64,000 bases of DNA from Rikenellaceae bacterium. Lineage in GTDB: Bacteria > Bacteroidota > Bacteroidia > Bacteroidales > Rikenellaceae. Below are positions 53,191 to 62,870 of this stretch, in pieces. Both the position numbers and the translations under genes were made by a program. The stretch is from contig CABJAJ010000002.1 of NCBI GenBank assembly GCA_902363575.1, positions 124,001 to 188,000 on the forward strand. Reading direction: 5' to 3'. Within the stretch, counting starts at the first letter, position 1; each line of letters starts with the position of its first letter. Under the pieces are notes generated by a model that saw only the letters and a program-made list of their open reading frames with translations, was not told where the DNA came from and ran no database searches.

Positions 53191-55932
53191 TCATGCCTCC
53201 GTGTCGCGGCAGAATTCGGAAATTTTCCTTTTCAGGTTGTCCGCGCTCACGGGCTTGGGCAGGCAGCCGTTGAATCCGCTGGCCAGTATCCGGCGCATGT
53301 CCTCGGGGTAGGCGAACGCGGTGACGGCGATGATGGGGACAGAGGCCGAGAGCTTGCGGATCGCGGCGGTAGCCTCGTATCCGTCCATTTCCGGCATCCG
53401 AATATCCATAAGGATGATCTCCGGACGATGTTCGCGGTAGAGTTCGACCGCTTGCCGTCCGTTCCAGGCATGGAGCAACGCGTAGTGTTTGCGCAGCATG
53501 ACCTCGAAGAGTTTGTAATTGGCTGCGTCGTCCTCGGCCACCAGGATGGTGGTCTGACCGGTCGCTTTGGCGGGGGTGGCGGCGGATGCAGGGGCCCCTG
53601 TCGCAGCGGCCTCTTCATGCCCGGGCGGTGTGATGCTCCCGGCCGGCAGCAGAAACCAGAATGTCGAACCCTGTCCCTCGGCGGAAGCGACGCCGATCTC
53701 GCCGCCCAGACGCTCGACGATGCTTTTGCTGATGGCCAGTCCCAGACCGGTTCCCTGTTCCTTATGGTCGAGTTTTACGAAACGCTCGAATACGCTTTGG
53801 GTTTTGTCGGCGGGAATCCCGCAGCCCGTATCCTCCACGTAGAAATACCACCGTCCGTCGATATGGCGGCGGCAGCCGAAACGGATGTGACCCTTGCGGG
53901 TGAACTTGGCGGCGTTGTTGATGAAATTGTGGAGCACCTGGAGCAACCTTCCGCGGTCGGTGCGGATCATGTGTCCGGGTACGCGCCCCGTACAGGAGAC
54001 CTCGATTCCGGAGTCGGCCACTTTCATGCGGGCGGTCTGTTCGAGCTCCTCCAGCAATGCGTTCAGGTCGTGGTCGGCGAAGGTGAATTCCAGCGTTCCG
54101 GCCTCGATCTTCGACAGGTCGAGAATGTCGCCGATAAGTTGCAGCAGCAGGGCGTTGCTATTGCGGATGATGCCCAGGTATTCGCGTTTTTCATCCTCGT
54201 TGTCCGACTGGGCCAGTAGTTCCGAGAAGCCGACGATGGCATTGAGTGGCGTGCGGATTTCGTGGCTCACGTTAGCCAGGAAAGCGCTCTTGAGCGTATT
54301 GCTCCGTTCGGCCTGCTCCTTGGCTTCGCACAGGGACTCCTCCATGCGCTTCTGCGCGGTGACGACCCGGGCCGAGCCGAACAGCCGCCGGGTTTTTCCG
54401 TCGGGGCTTTGTCGGGAAACGCTGCTCTGCACCTCCACCCATTCATACTCCCGGTCGTCGTTCCAGTGTACGGGGTAGGTCTCGTGGAGTTCACCGATGC
54501 GGCCTTCGACCAGGTCGGTATATTGGTCCAAAGCCTGGGCCCGGTAATCGGGATGGATCCGGTTGAAATAAGCTTTGACCGAAAGCGTATAGTTTCCCGA
54601 GGCGTCGGGGCCGGTCGCGCCGGCGGGGTGGTAGGTGTCGTAATCGCACCAGAATATGCCCGCGTCGGGGTCGCCGAACCAGGGGATGACCCGTGCGATG
54701 CTCAACACCGAAGAGAGGGTTGCGTTCTTCACGGTAAGGTCCTCCGAGGCTTCCCGCAGGGCCATTTCCATTCGTTTCTGTTCCGTAATCCGCTGGGCCG
54801 AGCCGATCAGGTGTACGGGCTGTCCCTCGGCATCGTGTTCCGCCACGCCGCTCTGAACCTGCACCCACTCCCATTCCCGGTTGTTGAACCAGTGCACGAG
54901 GTAGGTTTCGTTGAATTCCTTGCGGACGCCTTCGACCAGCTCGTCGATCATCCGGATGGCCTGCTGTCTGAAGTCGGGATGAATGCCGGCGAAGTACTGG
55001 TCCATGGGGATGACATAACGGCCCTGCTCGTCCGGACCGGCCGAATGGGTGGGGTGATAGGCCTTGTAATCGCAGTAGAACGTCCGTTTTTTCAGGTCGC
55101 ACTCCCACGGAATCACGCGCGCAAGGCTGAGTACCGACGAAAGGGTCATATTCTTGCGCGCCAGTTCGTATTGGGTTCGCAGCAGCGAAGTGCGGGTCGC
55201 CTCCAGCTCGGAGATGTCCTGGGCGCTGCACAGGATGAACCTTTCGTCGCCGAAACGGAACGGTGTGCGTGTCACGGCGAACTTATGCTCCTGCCCGTCG
55301 TTGAGCGTACGGGTTTCGATCCCCTCGTATTTGTCGAGGCGTCCGTCGGCGAGCATACTATCGATCCGCCTGACCTCTTCGGCATTTTCGGACGGCATGA
55401 AGCGCTCCTCCGTGCCGTCCGCCCTCGCTTCGGCGGTAAGTCCGATCATGTCCGCCTTTTTGCTCTGGAAAATGCAGCGCCCGCTCTCCATGCTTTTGAC
55501 CGATACGGGGATGGCGATACGGTCGAGTACCTGCTCGAAAAAAAGGCGCAGGCGGGCCGATTCCGAGGGGGCGGACTCCCTGCGGACAGTGCGCATGTCG
55601 GCCAGCAGATGACCTGTTCCGAGCCGGATGAGGTGTGCTTCGCAGCGGTGGGTTCGCCCCTTCTCGTCACGGCGGCCGTATTCCAGCCTTTGGGCCCGAC
55701 CTGTCCGAAGGGCCTCCAGGAGCTCGCCGGATTCGTCACCGATCATCTGCCGCAGGAGTTCGGCCGAAACGGGGCGGCCGATGTAATCTTCGGGTTTGCC
55801 GGACATCAGCTCGGGTTGCGGATGCCGCAGGTCGCAAATGGTCCCGTCCTCGTCGAAGAGGAGGAACATATCGGGCAGCAGCTCGAAAATCGAGCCGTCG
55901 GAACCCGCGATATCGGTTAGGGAGGTGTGCAT
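53191..55932 (-). CDS. Hybrid sensor histidine kinase/response regulator with tandem PAS domains
   Basis: 913 residues, no membrane helix, so a cytoplasmic sensor. Order: PAS-like region (15-115), PAS (125-240), two duplicated PAS modules (about 262-385 and 405-528, both with SVLS-ARVIPW at the start and Y-F-x-x-IHPD in the middle), HisKA with His557 in SHEIRTPLN, HATPase_c (N box INNAAKF 671-677, G boxes DTGCGIP and GTGLGL) and a C-terminal receiver with Asp843 (DIRMPEMDG). It follows another kinase gene by 3 bases, suggesting a shared signalling unit. No DNA-binding output domain, so output is by phosphotransfer to an unseen partner. Confidence 0.9.
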   Translation of the reverse strand: MHTSLTDIAGSDGSIFELLPDMFLLFDEDGTICDLRHPQPELMSGKPEDYIGRPVSAELLRQMIGDESGELLEALRTGRAQRLEYGRRDEKGRTHRCEAHLIRLGTGHLLADMRTVRRESAPSESARLRLFFEQVLDRIAIPVSVKSMESGRCIFQSKKADMIGLTAEARADGTEERFMPSENAEEVRRIDSMLADGRLDKYEGIETRTLNDGQEHKFAVTRTPFRFGDERFILCSAQDISELEATRTSLLRTQYELARKNMTLSSVLSLARVIPWECDLKKRTFYCDYKAYHPTHSAGPDEQGRYVIPMDQYFAGIHPDFRQQAIRMIDELVEGVRKEFNETYLVHWFNNREWEWVQVQSGVAEHDAEGQPVHLIGSAQRITEQKRMEMALREASEDLTVKNATLSSVLSIARVIPWFGDPDAGIFWCDYDTYHPAGATGPDASGNYTLSVKAYFNRIHPDYRAQALDQYTDLVEGRIGELHETYPVHWNDDREYEWVEVQSSVSRQSPDGKTRRLFGSARVVTAQKRMEESLCEAKEQAERSNTLKSAFLANVSHEIRTPLNAIVGFSELLAQSDNEDEKREYLGIIRNSNALLLQLIGDILDLSKIEAGTLEFTFADHDLNALLEELEQTARMKVADSGIEVSCTGRVPGHMIRTDRGRLLQVLHNFINNAAKFTRKGHIRFGCRRHIDGRWYFYVEDTGCGIPADKTQSVFERFVKLDHKEQGTGLGLAISKSIVERLGGEIGVASAEGQGSTFWFLLPAGSITPPGHEEAAATGAPASAATPAKATGQTTILVAEDDAANYKLFEVMLRKHYALLHAWNGRQAVELYREHRPEIILMDIRMPEMDGYEATAAIRKLSASVPIIAVTAFAYPEDMRRILASGFNGCLPKPVSADNLKRKISEFCRDTEA

Positions 55933-55935
55933 GAT

Positions 55936-57492
55936 TCAGGGATTTGTAACGGTATGTCTGTCCTGTCGTTTCAGGGGCAGCAGGAGCGTGAAACGCGAGC
56001 CGGCGCCGGGGGCGGAGGAGACGGTAATGGTGCCGCCCAGGTGTCCCGCAATGGTTTTGCAGAGCGACAGCCCCAGGCCGGCTCCCTGCACGAACGGGTC
56101 GATCTTGTAAAAGCGCTCGAAAATCTTGTCGAACTCCTCCGGTGGGATGCCCCGGCCTGTGTCGGTGACGAACAGACGCACCTTTTTCCGGTCGCGCGAA
56201 GGCAGAAACCCGAGGTCGATATGACCTTCGGAGGTGAATTTCGCCGCGTTGTTGAGCAGGTTGCCCATCACCTGCCGCAACCGCAGCGCATCGGTTTCGA
56301 TGACCGCGTCGTCGGCCGGCAGCAGCAGGTTGAAAGCCACGCCTTCGGGCATGAGCGGTTGCTGGTTGAGGTGAATTTCCGTGAGCAGACGCCCGAGCGA
56401 CTGTTCCGAAAAGTTGTACTCCATGGCGCCGGTTTCGATGCGCGACAGGTCGAGCACGTCGGAAACCAGCGTGAGCAGATGATTGCAATTCCGGTTGATG
56501 AGCGCCGCGTATTCGCGGCTCTCCTCCCGATCGGGCTGTTCCTCGGCGGCCAGCAGGTCGGAGAATCCCACGATGGCGTTCAGGGGCGTGCGGATTTCAT
56601 GGCTCATGTTGGCCAGGAAAGCGCTCTTGAGCCGGTCGCTCTGCTCGGCCTTGTCGCGGGCGAGCGTGAGGGCCTCCTCGATATCTTTGTGGGCCTGCGT
56701 GCTCATGCAGGTTCCAACGATACGGTAGGGGATGCCTTCCACATCGCCCAGGTAGGTCGATTGTGCCTCGAACCATTCGTAGCGTCCGTCGCCGCGCCGC
56801 AGCCGGAACGGTACGGGATAGGGGTAGTGCTCCCCGTTCATATGCAGGCTCAGGGTATGGCCCACATGGGCCCGGTCGTCGGGATGCAGCCGTTCGGTAA
56901 AGGTCTCGACCGTCATGGTGTGGTCGGCAGATTCGATGCCCGTATATTCAAAATAGCGCGGGTCGATAAGCATGGTGCCCATTTCAAAGTCGTAGATCCA
57001 GGGGAAAATCCGGGTCGGGCTCAACGCTATTTTGAACAGGCTCTCCTGAGTGAGCTCCTCGACGATGTTGCGAAACGACAGGAGGAAATTTCCGCAGTCC
57101 AGCCGCGAAATGCAACCGCTCACGAAGAATTGTGCCCGGCGGTCGTTGCGGCGGATGAACGTGTCGGGCGGCAGTTTGACCTGTTCGGTCGCCTGGTCGT
57201 CGAACCGGGCCATCAGGTCGGGCAGGATGTCGCTGTTGCGGAGGACGACGGCGAGCAGGTCCGAAAGGTTGCGCCCCGTCAGCTCCTCCGCTTCGTGCAG
57301 ATCCGAACGGGCCTGGTCGTTGGTGCGGGAGATCGTACCCCGGGCGTCGAAAAAGATCAGGCTGGTCTGCATGGCATTGAGCAGCCTGTCGGAAAGGCAG
57401 TCGGGCAGCGGCAGGCTCGGCGGAGCCGCGTCACGGCATCGTCCGTTCTTCTCTGCATCGGGATCGGGTCGGTAGGGGGAATCGGGTTTCAT
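55936..57492 (-). CDS. PAS-containing sensor histidine kinase
   Basis: 518 residues, soluble. N-terminal PAS (about 35-145), a second PAS (about 155-270) with RIFPWIYD and ERLHPDD, similar to the repeats in the neighbouring hybrid kinase, then HisKA with His298 in SHEIRTPLN and HATPase_c (NLLNNAAKF, DTGRGIP, GAGLGLSLC). No receiver domain. The relatedness and 3-base spacing suggest an old tandem duplication with later gain or loss of the receiver. It is divergent from the AraC gene; the 57493-57714 gap has a clear promoter only for the latter. Confidence 0.9.
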   Translation of the reverse strand: MKPDSPYRPDPDAEKNGRCRDAAPPSLPLPDCLSDRLLNAMQTSLIFFDARGTISRTNDQARSDLHEAEELTGRNLSDLLAVVLRNSDILPDLMARFDDQATEQVKLPPDTFIRRNDRRAQFFVSGCISRLDCGNFLLSFRNIVEELTQESLFKIALSPTRIFPWIYDFEMGTMLIDPRYFEYTGIESADHTMTVETFTERLHPDDRAHVGHTLSLHMNGEHYPYPVPFRLRRGDGRYEWFEAQSTYLGDVEGIPYRIVGTCMSTQAHKDIEEALTLARDKAEQSDRLKSAFLANMSHEIRTPLNAIVGFSDLLAAEEQPDREESREYAALINRNCNHLLTLVSDVLDLSRIETGAMEYNFSEQSLGRLLTEIHLNQQPLMPEGVAFNLLLPADDAVIETDALRLRQVMGNLLNNAAKFTSEGHIDLGFLPSRDRKKVRLFVTDTGRGIPPEEFDKIFERFYKIDPFVQGAGLGLSLCKTIAGHLGGTITVSSAPGAGSRFTLLLPLKRQDRHTVTNP

Positions 57493-57693
57493 CGCGTCCG
57501 GAATGATGGTTTACCGTGCGAAATTATCATCAAAACCCCTTTTTTACGCAATCGGGGTAATTTTTGCACGCGATTGGCGAAAATAGGAGCATATCCGCGC
57601 CGGAGGCTCCCCCTGGGGGCGTCGAATGGGCCGTCGGCCGGGCCGGAAAGGGCCTGTCCGCACATGTGGCGACGGTCGTTTGAAAAATTGGTT

Positions 57694-57701
57694 TACTTTT
57701 G
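57694..57701 (+). promoter_or_regulatory. -7 box of the AraC-family gene
   Basis: TACTTTTG matches TAnnTTTG, 13 bases before the ATG at 57715; -33 element unclear. Confidence 0.45.
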
Positions 57702-57714
57702 CGCATCGACTGAA

Positions 57715-58563
57715 ATGGACGCTCAATCATTGAAAATGGACGAAAGGGGAGAGTTCGGCCTCTATACGCGAATGGCCGATTTCCCCGCCGGGGAGTATCC
57801 CGCCTACCTCGCGGAAGGGGTCGGCGGCGTCTGCACCTCCGGCTCGGCCGTGCTCCGGGTTTTCAGCACCGAGGCGAAGCTGACGCCCGGGATGATCGTG
57901 ATCCTGCTGCCGTGGCAGCTCGTCTCGCTCAAGGAGGCGAGCGCCGATTTCGGGATGACCTTTTTCTGCGTGTCGCAGGATATGTTCACCGATACCCTGA
58001 GCTCGCTGTGGCGGCTTACGCCGGAGTTCTTCTTCTACATGCACAAGCATTTCGCCTACGGGCCGACCGGGGAGAATACGCGGCGCTTCCTCAACTTCTG
58101 CGATCTGCTTTCGCTCAGGACGAAATATTCGCCCCAGAACCGCCGGGAGTCGATCATGCAACTGCTGCGCGTATTTTACTGGGACGTCTATACCGTTTAC
58201 GTGGACGATCCACGGGCCGGGCGGCTCAACTACTCGCGCAAGGAAGAGCTCGCGTTCCGCTTCCTGCGGCTCATCATCGAGGAACATGCCCCCAATATGG
58301 AGCTCGCTTCCTATGCCGCGAAACTCGGGGTCTCCGCTAAATACCTCACCAGCCTGATCCGCCACATGAGCGGACACTCCGCCCGCGAATGGATCGTCTA
58401 TTACACGCTCCTGGAGATCAAGTCGCTGCTGCGCGAATCTTCGCTCGACCTGAAAACCATCGCCGCCCGCGCCAACTTCCCCGACCAGTCGTCGCTCGCG
58501 CGTTTCTTCCGGCGCTATACGGGCATCACGCCGCTGCAATACCGGAAAACCATCCATTTCTGA
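57715..58563 (+). CDS. AraC-family transcriptional regulator
   Basis: 282 residues: an N-terminal cupin-like sensing domain (about 15-165) and a C-terminal pair of helix-turn-helix motifs (about 185-282) with MELASYAAKLGVSAKYLTSLI, DLKTIAARANFPDQSSLARFFRR and TGITPLQYRKT, the AraC signature. Bacteroidetes members of this kind often control nearby transport or stress genes. It lies between the kinase pair (divergent) and the TonB receptor (same strand, 240 bases on), so either could be its target. Start ATG 57715; long upstream open frames are antisense shadows of the kinase. Confidence 0.92.
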   Translation: MDAQSLKMDERGEFGLYTRMADFPAGEYPAYLAEGVGGVCTSGSAVLRVFSTEAKLTPGMIVILLPWQLVSLKEASADFGMTFFCVSQDMFTDTLSSLWRLTPEFFFYMHKHFAYGPTGENTRRFLNFCDLLSLRTKYSPQNRRESIMQLLRVFYWDVYTVYVDDPRAGRLNYSRKEELAFRFLRLIIEEHAPNMELASYAAKLGVSAKYLTSLIRHMSGHSAREWIVYYTLLEIKSLLRESSLDLKTIAARANFPDQSSLARFFRRYTGITPLQYRKTIHF

Positions 58564-58700
58564 TCGCTGCGCCCCGCCGGACGGCATATCGCCGACCCCG
58601 CATATGCGCTCCCTGCGCAGGCATGCGGCGGATGCTCTTCGCAAAATCGGATCGTTCGGGGCGGAATCCGTCGGCACGGGCACCGAAATGCCTGCCCGTA

Positions 58701-58732
58701 TTTTGGCGTTTCGACCGAAATGGATACCTTTG
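58701..58732 (+). promoter_or_regulatory. Promoter of the TonB-dependent receptor gene
   Basis: TTTTG (58701-58705), 19 bases, TACCTTTG (58725-58732), standard Bacteroidetes spacing, leader about 65 bases. Confidence 0.75.
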
Positions 58733-58804
58733 CGCCCGGATCGGACGGCGCCGGCAGCCGGACGCACGGACGGTCCGTGCAAACAATCACAAACTTAAAG
58801 TAAG

Positions 58805-60775
58805 ATGAAAGAGATTAAAACGAAGCCGATCCCGTGCTTCAAACGCTGGAGTCGCAAGGGCTATGCGGTCTTTGCTTCGCTCCACCGTTACGTGATTATC
58901 GGGGTGCTCGCCGTTTCGATGTCGATCCTCTTGCCGCCGACGCTATGCGCTGCGACCTTTGCCGCCGACTCCCTCGCCGTTTACCGCGAGGTCGAGATCG
59001 AAGGGGTGGGGGTCATGGGGAGCAAACAGAACCCCACGCGCAGTCTGGTGTCGCAAACCGTCGTTTTCGACCGCCGTTCGGAGGCCGCCGCGCCGCTGCA
59101 GACCCTGGAGTCCGCACTGCGCCTCAGCCCTTCGATCGACGTGCGGGAACGGGGTGGCAAGGGTGTTCAGGCCGACATTTCGATACGAGGAGGTTCCTTC
59201 GACCAGACGATGGTGCTGCTCAACGGAATCAATTTCACGGATGCCCGCACCGGGCACCAGACCCATTCGCTGCCCGTGGATATGGAGTGGGTGGCGGGCG
59301 TGGAGCTCATCGACGCCGTGCCCGGCGTGGGGGCCTACGCCGGGGCCGTCAACATCCGCACGGCCCCGCTCGCGGAGCGCTACCTGCGTCTCGAGGCGAC
59401 AGGCGGGGCGCACGGCTATGCCTATGGCAACCTTTCGGGCGCCGTCAGCGGCCGGGGGCTGACCCTTTTCGGTGCGGCCTCCTACCGTCGCAGCGACGGC
59501 TACACCCATAACACCGGCTTCGATAACGCCAACGCTTTCGTGCGCCTGAATTACGACTCGCCGCGAGCCGGATTTTTCGATTTTCAGGCCGGATGGCAGC
59601 GGCGGGCGTTCGGCTCCAACGGTTTCTATTCGCTGCAATACCCCGACCAGTTCGAGCAGACACAGACAGCGCTGGGCTCGCTTCGCTGGGTGCGCGGCTG
59701 GGGCCCGGTACGGCTCAACGCGGCCGTGAGCTACCGTTGGAACAGCGACCGGTACGAGCTGATCCGGGGCGAGCCCGGGCGGGTGCCCTACAACTACCAT
59801 CTGACCGACAATGCCGGTGCGGAGCTCTGGGCCGACTATGCCTCCCGTGCAGGCGTAACCTCCCTGGGTGGCGACTATACGTTTCACCATATCCGCAGCA
59901 CGGTGCTCGGCGAACCCCTTCCGAGGCCCGTCGGACGCTACGACCACGCCAAGAGCCGCCATATCGGGAACTTTTGGCTGAGGCACGGCAAGCGGTGGCG
60001 GCGTTTCGACGTCTCCGGCTCCGTCGGTGCGAGCACTACCCCCTACGGGACGTCGGTGCTCTGGAGCCTTGCGGGAGGGTATCGGCCCGTCGAGGGGCTG
60101 CGGCTCGAGATCGGAGCCGCGCAGTCCATGCGTCTGCCGACCTTCACGGACCTTTACTATACGGCGGCCAATTACATCGGGAATCCCGATCTGAAGCCCG
60201 AGCGGGCCGTGACCTACCGCTTTGCCGCAGACTATTCGCGGGAGCGGTGGAACGTTTCGGCGCGGCTCTACTACCGCGACGGCCACAACCTGATCGACTG
60301 GGTGAAACCATCGCCCGAGGCGGACTGGGAGTCATGCCAGATCACCTCGCTGGACACCTACGGGGCCGAAGGGCGTGCGGTCTATGCCACGGAAGGATTC
60401 CTGCGTCGGCTCGTATTCAGTTACGGTTACCTGACGCAGAGCAAGCACAGCGAGGGGATCTCGAAATATGCTCTCGACTACATGCGCCATAAGGCGGCCG
60501 TGAGTGCGGAGGTGCGTTTCCTGCGCCGTTTTTCGATCGTGCTGACCGGCTCGGTCTATGACCGTGCGGGCAGCTACGCCGACCGCGAAGGGGTGATGAG
60601 GGATTACCGGCCCTATTTCCTGCTCGACGGCCGCCTGGCCTGGGAAAAGGGGTGCTGCCGCCTTTACGTGGATGCGACGAACCTGACCGACACGGAGTAT
60701 TTCGACTTCGGGGGGCTGCGTATGCCGGGAACGTGGATTTCCGGCGGGGTGGTACTGACCCTGGGCCGCCGGTAG
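58805..60775 (+). CDS. TonB-dependent outer-membrane receptor (BtuB-like)
   Basis: 656 residues. A long N-terminal region with one hydrophobic segment (about 30-48) serves as signal peptide. A plug domain follows (about 75-190) with LRLSPSIDVRERGGKGVQAD and IRGGSFDQTMVLLNGI, then a 22-strand barrel, with NPDLKPERAVTYRFA and YVDATNLTDTEYFDFGG near the end as in BtuB/FepA-type receptors. There is no SusC-type N-terminal carboxypeptidase-like extension and no SusD partner, so a small cofactor or metal chelate, not a glycan, is the likely cargo. No cobalamin riboswitch is evident in the leader. Confidence 0.9.
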   Translation: MKEIKTKPIPCFKRWSRKGYAVFASLHRYVIIGVLAVSMSILLPPTLCAATFAADSLAVYREVEIEGVGVMGSKQNPTRSLVSQTVVFDRRSEAAAPLQTLESALRLSPSIDVRERGGKGVQADISIRGGSFDQTMVLLNGINFTDARTGHQTHSLPVDMEWVAGVELIDAVPGVGAYAGAVNIRTAPLAERYLRLEATGGAHGYAYGNLSGAVSGRGLTLFGAASYRRSDGYTHNTGFDNANAFVRLNYDSPRAGFFDFQAGWQRRAFGSNGFYSLQYPDQFEQTQTALGSLRWVRGWGPVRLNAAVSYRWNSDRYELIRGEPGRVPYNYHLTDNAGAELWADYASRAGVTSLGGDYTFHHIRSTVLGEPLPRPVGRYDHAKSRHIGNFWLRHGKRWRRFDVSGSVGASTTPYGTSVLWSLAGGYRPVEGLRLEIGAAQSMRLPTFTDLYYTAANYIGNPDLKPERAVTYRFAADYSRERWNVSARLYYRDGHNLIDWVKPSPEADWESCQITSLDTYGAEGRAVYATEGFLRRLVFSYGYLTQSKHSEGISKYALDYMRHKAAVSAEVRFLRRFSIVLTGSVYDRAGSYADREGVMRDYRPYFLLDGRLAWEKGCCRLYVDATNLTDTEYFDFGGLRMPGTWISGGVVLTLGRR

Positions 60776-60794
60776 GCGGGCGTTACGGGTATGT

Positions 60795-60831
60795 GCGGGG
60801 GACGACGGCTGCCGTCCCCCGCCTCTTTTTT
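60795..60831 (+). terminator. Rho-independent terminator after the TonB receptor
   Basis: GCGGGGGACG/CGTCCCCCGC stem with an 8-base loop, then CTCTTTTTT. Apart from this and the ftcD promoter, the 60776-61146 interval holds no feature that I recognise. Confidence 0.88.
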
Positions 60832-61026
60832 AGTACGGACGGCTTTCGGGTGAGGGCGGTCGTCGGGGAGTGACCCCGGCGGGCTCGTAAACTCGGGTCG
60901 CTCGGGTGCGGTCGGGAGTACCCTGTGCAGCGCCGTGAGCGGAGCCGCACCGCACGCGCAGACGCCGCCCGAACGGAGCGTGACAGATTAAAAGGGGAAA
61001 CGACTTTTTCGATGATTGTCCGGCGG

Positions 61027-61062
61027 TTTTTGCGGGAAATTTCTAATTAATCGCTATATTTG
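61027..61062 (+). promoter_or_regulatory. Promoter of the histidine-utilisation operon
   Basis: TTTTTG (61027-61032), 22 bases, TATATTTG (61055-61062); the -7 match is perfect, the spacing slightly long. Leader about 75-80 bases to the ftcD start. Confidence 0.65.
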
Positions 61063-61146
61063 AAGCTTGAAACAGTGCGTTTATGCGCGGCCTCGGTCGG
61101 GGCTGCGTCCGGAGACGACAGAACGACTTAAAACATACCGAACCAA

Positions 61147-62850
61147 ATGGAAAAACGTATCGTAGAGTGCGTCCCCAATTTCAGCGAGGGACGCGACAAG
61201 GCAGTCATCAAGCAGATCACCGACGCAATCGAGGCGGCGGGCGGCGTCAAGCTGCTCGACGTGGATCCGGGCGAGGCGACCAACCGTACGGTGGTCACCT
61301 TCGTCGGCGAACCCGAGGCGGTGCTGGAAGCCGCTTTCGCCGGAGTGAAGAAGGCCGCCGAGGTGATCGACATGCGCCACCACAAGGGGGCGCATCCCCG
61401 CATGGGTGCCACCGATGTGCTGCCCCTGATCCCCATTGCGGGCATTACGCTCGAAGAGTGCGCCGAGCTCGCACGCGGGCTTGCCCGGCGCATCGCCGAC
61501 GAGCTGCATGTGCCGACTTACTGCTATGAGGCCGCGGCTTTCACGCCGGAGCGCCGCAACCTGGCCGTATGCCGTGCCGGGGAGTACGAGGCGCTGCCCG
61601 AGAAGATGACCTGCAAGGAGAAGGCGCCCGACTTCGGGGCCCGTGCTTATGACGAGGGCGTGGCCCGCACGGGCGCGACGGCCGTCGGTGCGCGGGACTT
61701 CCTGATCGCGGTCAATTACAACCTCAATACCACCTCCACGCGCCGTGCCAACGCCATCGCGTTCGACGTGCGCGAGAAGGGCCGTCCCGTGCGCGAGGGC
61801 AACCCCATCACGGGCAAGATTGTCAAGGACGCCGCCGGCAATCCGGTGATGAAGCCCGGTACGCTCAAGGCCTGCAAAGCGATCGGCTGGTATATCGACG
61901 AGTACCGCATCGCCCAGGTTTCGATGAACCTGACTAACATCTCCGTCACACCGCTGCACGTCGCCTTCGACGAGGTTTGCCACGCCGCCAACGAGCGCGG
62001 CGTGCGGGTGACGGGCACCGAGATCGTCGGCCTGATTCCCAAGCGGGCCCTGATCGAGGCGGGACGCTATTTCCTCGCGAAGCAGCAGCGCTCGACCGGC
62101 ATTGCCGAAAGCGAGATCATCCGTATGGCCGTCAAGTCGATGGGGCTCGACGACCTGAAGCCCTTCAAGCCGGAGGAGAAGGTGATCGAATACCTGCTCG
62201 CAGCCGACGACAAGCGCAAGAAGCTGGTGGACATGACCTGCGCGGAGTTCGCGGAGGAGACCGCCAGCGAGTCGCCCGCGCCGGGCGGCGGCTCCATCGC
62301 CGCCTACATGGGTGCTTTGGGCGCTGCGCTGGGCACGATGGTAGCCAACCTTTCGTCGCACAAGGCCGGCTGGGACGACCGCTGGGCCATGTTCTCCGAC
62401 TGGGCCGACAAGGGGCATGCCCTGATGACCGAGCTGTTGCATCTGGTCGATGAGGATACCGAGGCGTTCAACCGCATCATGGCCGTATTCGCCATGCCCA
62501 AGTCCACCGACGAGGAGAAGGCCGCCCGAAGCGCCGCCTTGCAGGAGGCGACCCTCTATGCGACGCAGGTGCCGCTTCGGACGATGCAGACCGCATTCCG
62601 TGCTTTTGAAATCGTCGGGGCGATGGCTGCCGAAGGCAATCCCAACTCGGTGTCCGACGCCGGCGTAGGTGCGCTCGCGGCCCGCAGCGCCGTGCTGGGC
62701 GCCTGCCTGAACGTGAAGATCAACGCCGCCGGGCTCAAGGATCGCGCCGTGGCCGACCGTCTGGTGGCCGAGGCCGAGGAGCTGGCTGCCCGTGCACAGG
62801 AAGCCGAACGCGAGGTGCTCGCCGTCGTCGAAGGTAAGATCAACAGCTAA
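61147..62850 (+). CDS. ftcD: Glutamate formimidoyltransferase / formimidoyl-THF cyclodeaminase, bifunctional
   Basis: Last steps of histidine breakdown: moves the formimino group from formiminoglutamate to tetrahydrofolate, then releases ammonia to give methenyl-THF. 567 residues, a fusion of the formiminotransferase domain (1 to about 300; RIVECVPNFSEGRD, MRHHKGAHPRMGATDV with active-site His) and the all-helical cyclodeaminase domain (about 345-560; SESPAPGGGSIAAYMGALG, NPNSVSDAGVGALAAR). Length equals mammalian-type FTCD, usual for Bacteroidetes. It leads the operon; urocanate hydratase follows after 20 bases. Confidence 0.95.
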   Translation: MEKRIVECVPNFSEGRDKAVIKQITDAIEAAGGVKLLDVDPGEATNRTVVTFVGEPEAVLEAAFAGVKKAAEVIDMRHHKGAHPRMGATDVLPLIPIAGITLEECAELARGLARRIADELHVPTYCYEAAAFTPERRNLAVCRAGEYEALPEKMTCKEKAPDFGARAYDEGVARTGATAVGARDFLIAVNYNLNTTSTRRANAIAFDVREKGRPVREGNPITGKIVKDAAGNPVMKPGTLKACKAIGWYIDEYRIAQVSMNLTNISVTPLHVAFDEVCHAANERGVRVTGTEIVGLIPKRALIEAGRYFLAKQQRSTGIAESEIIRMAVKSMGLDDLKPFKPEEKVIEYLLAADDKRKKLVDMTCAEFAEETASESPAPGGGSIAAYMGALGAALGTMVANLSSHKAGWDDRWAMFSDWADKGHALMTELLHLVDEDTEAFNRIMAVFAMPKSTDEEKAARSAALQEATLYATQVPLRTMQTAFRAFEIVGAMAAEGNPNSVSDAGVGALAARSAVLGACLNVKINAAGLKDRAVADRLVAEAEELAARAQEAEREVLAVVEGKINS

Positions 62851-62870
62851 CCGAACAAAACCAACGCAAG

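Noticed and set aside
58733-58804. Cobalamin riboswitch before the BtuB-like receptor
   Set aside because: The leader is only about 70 bases, too short, and no B12-box-like sequence was seen.
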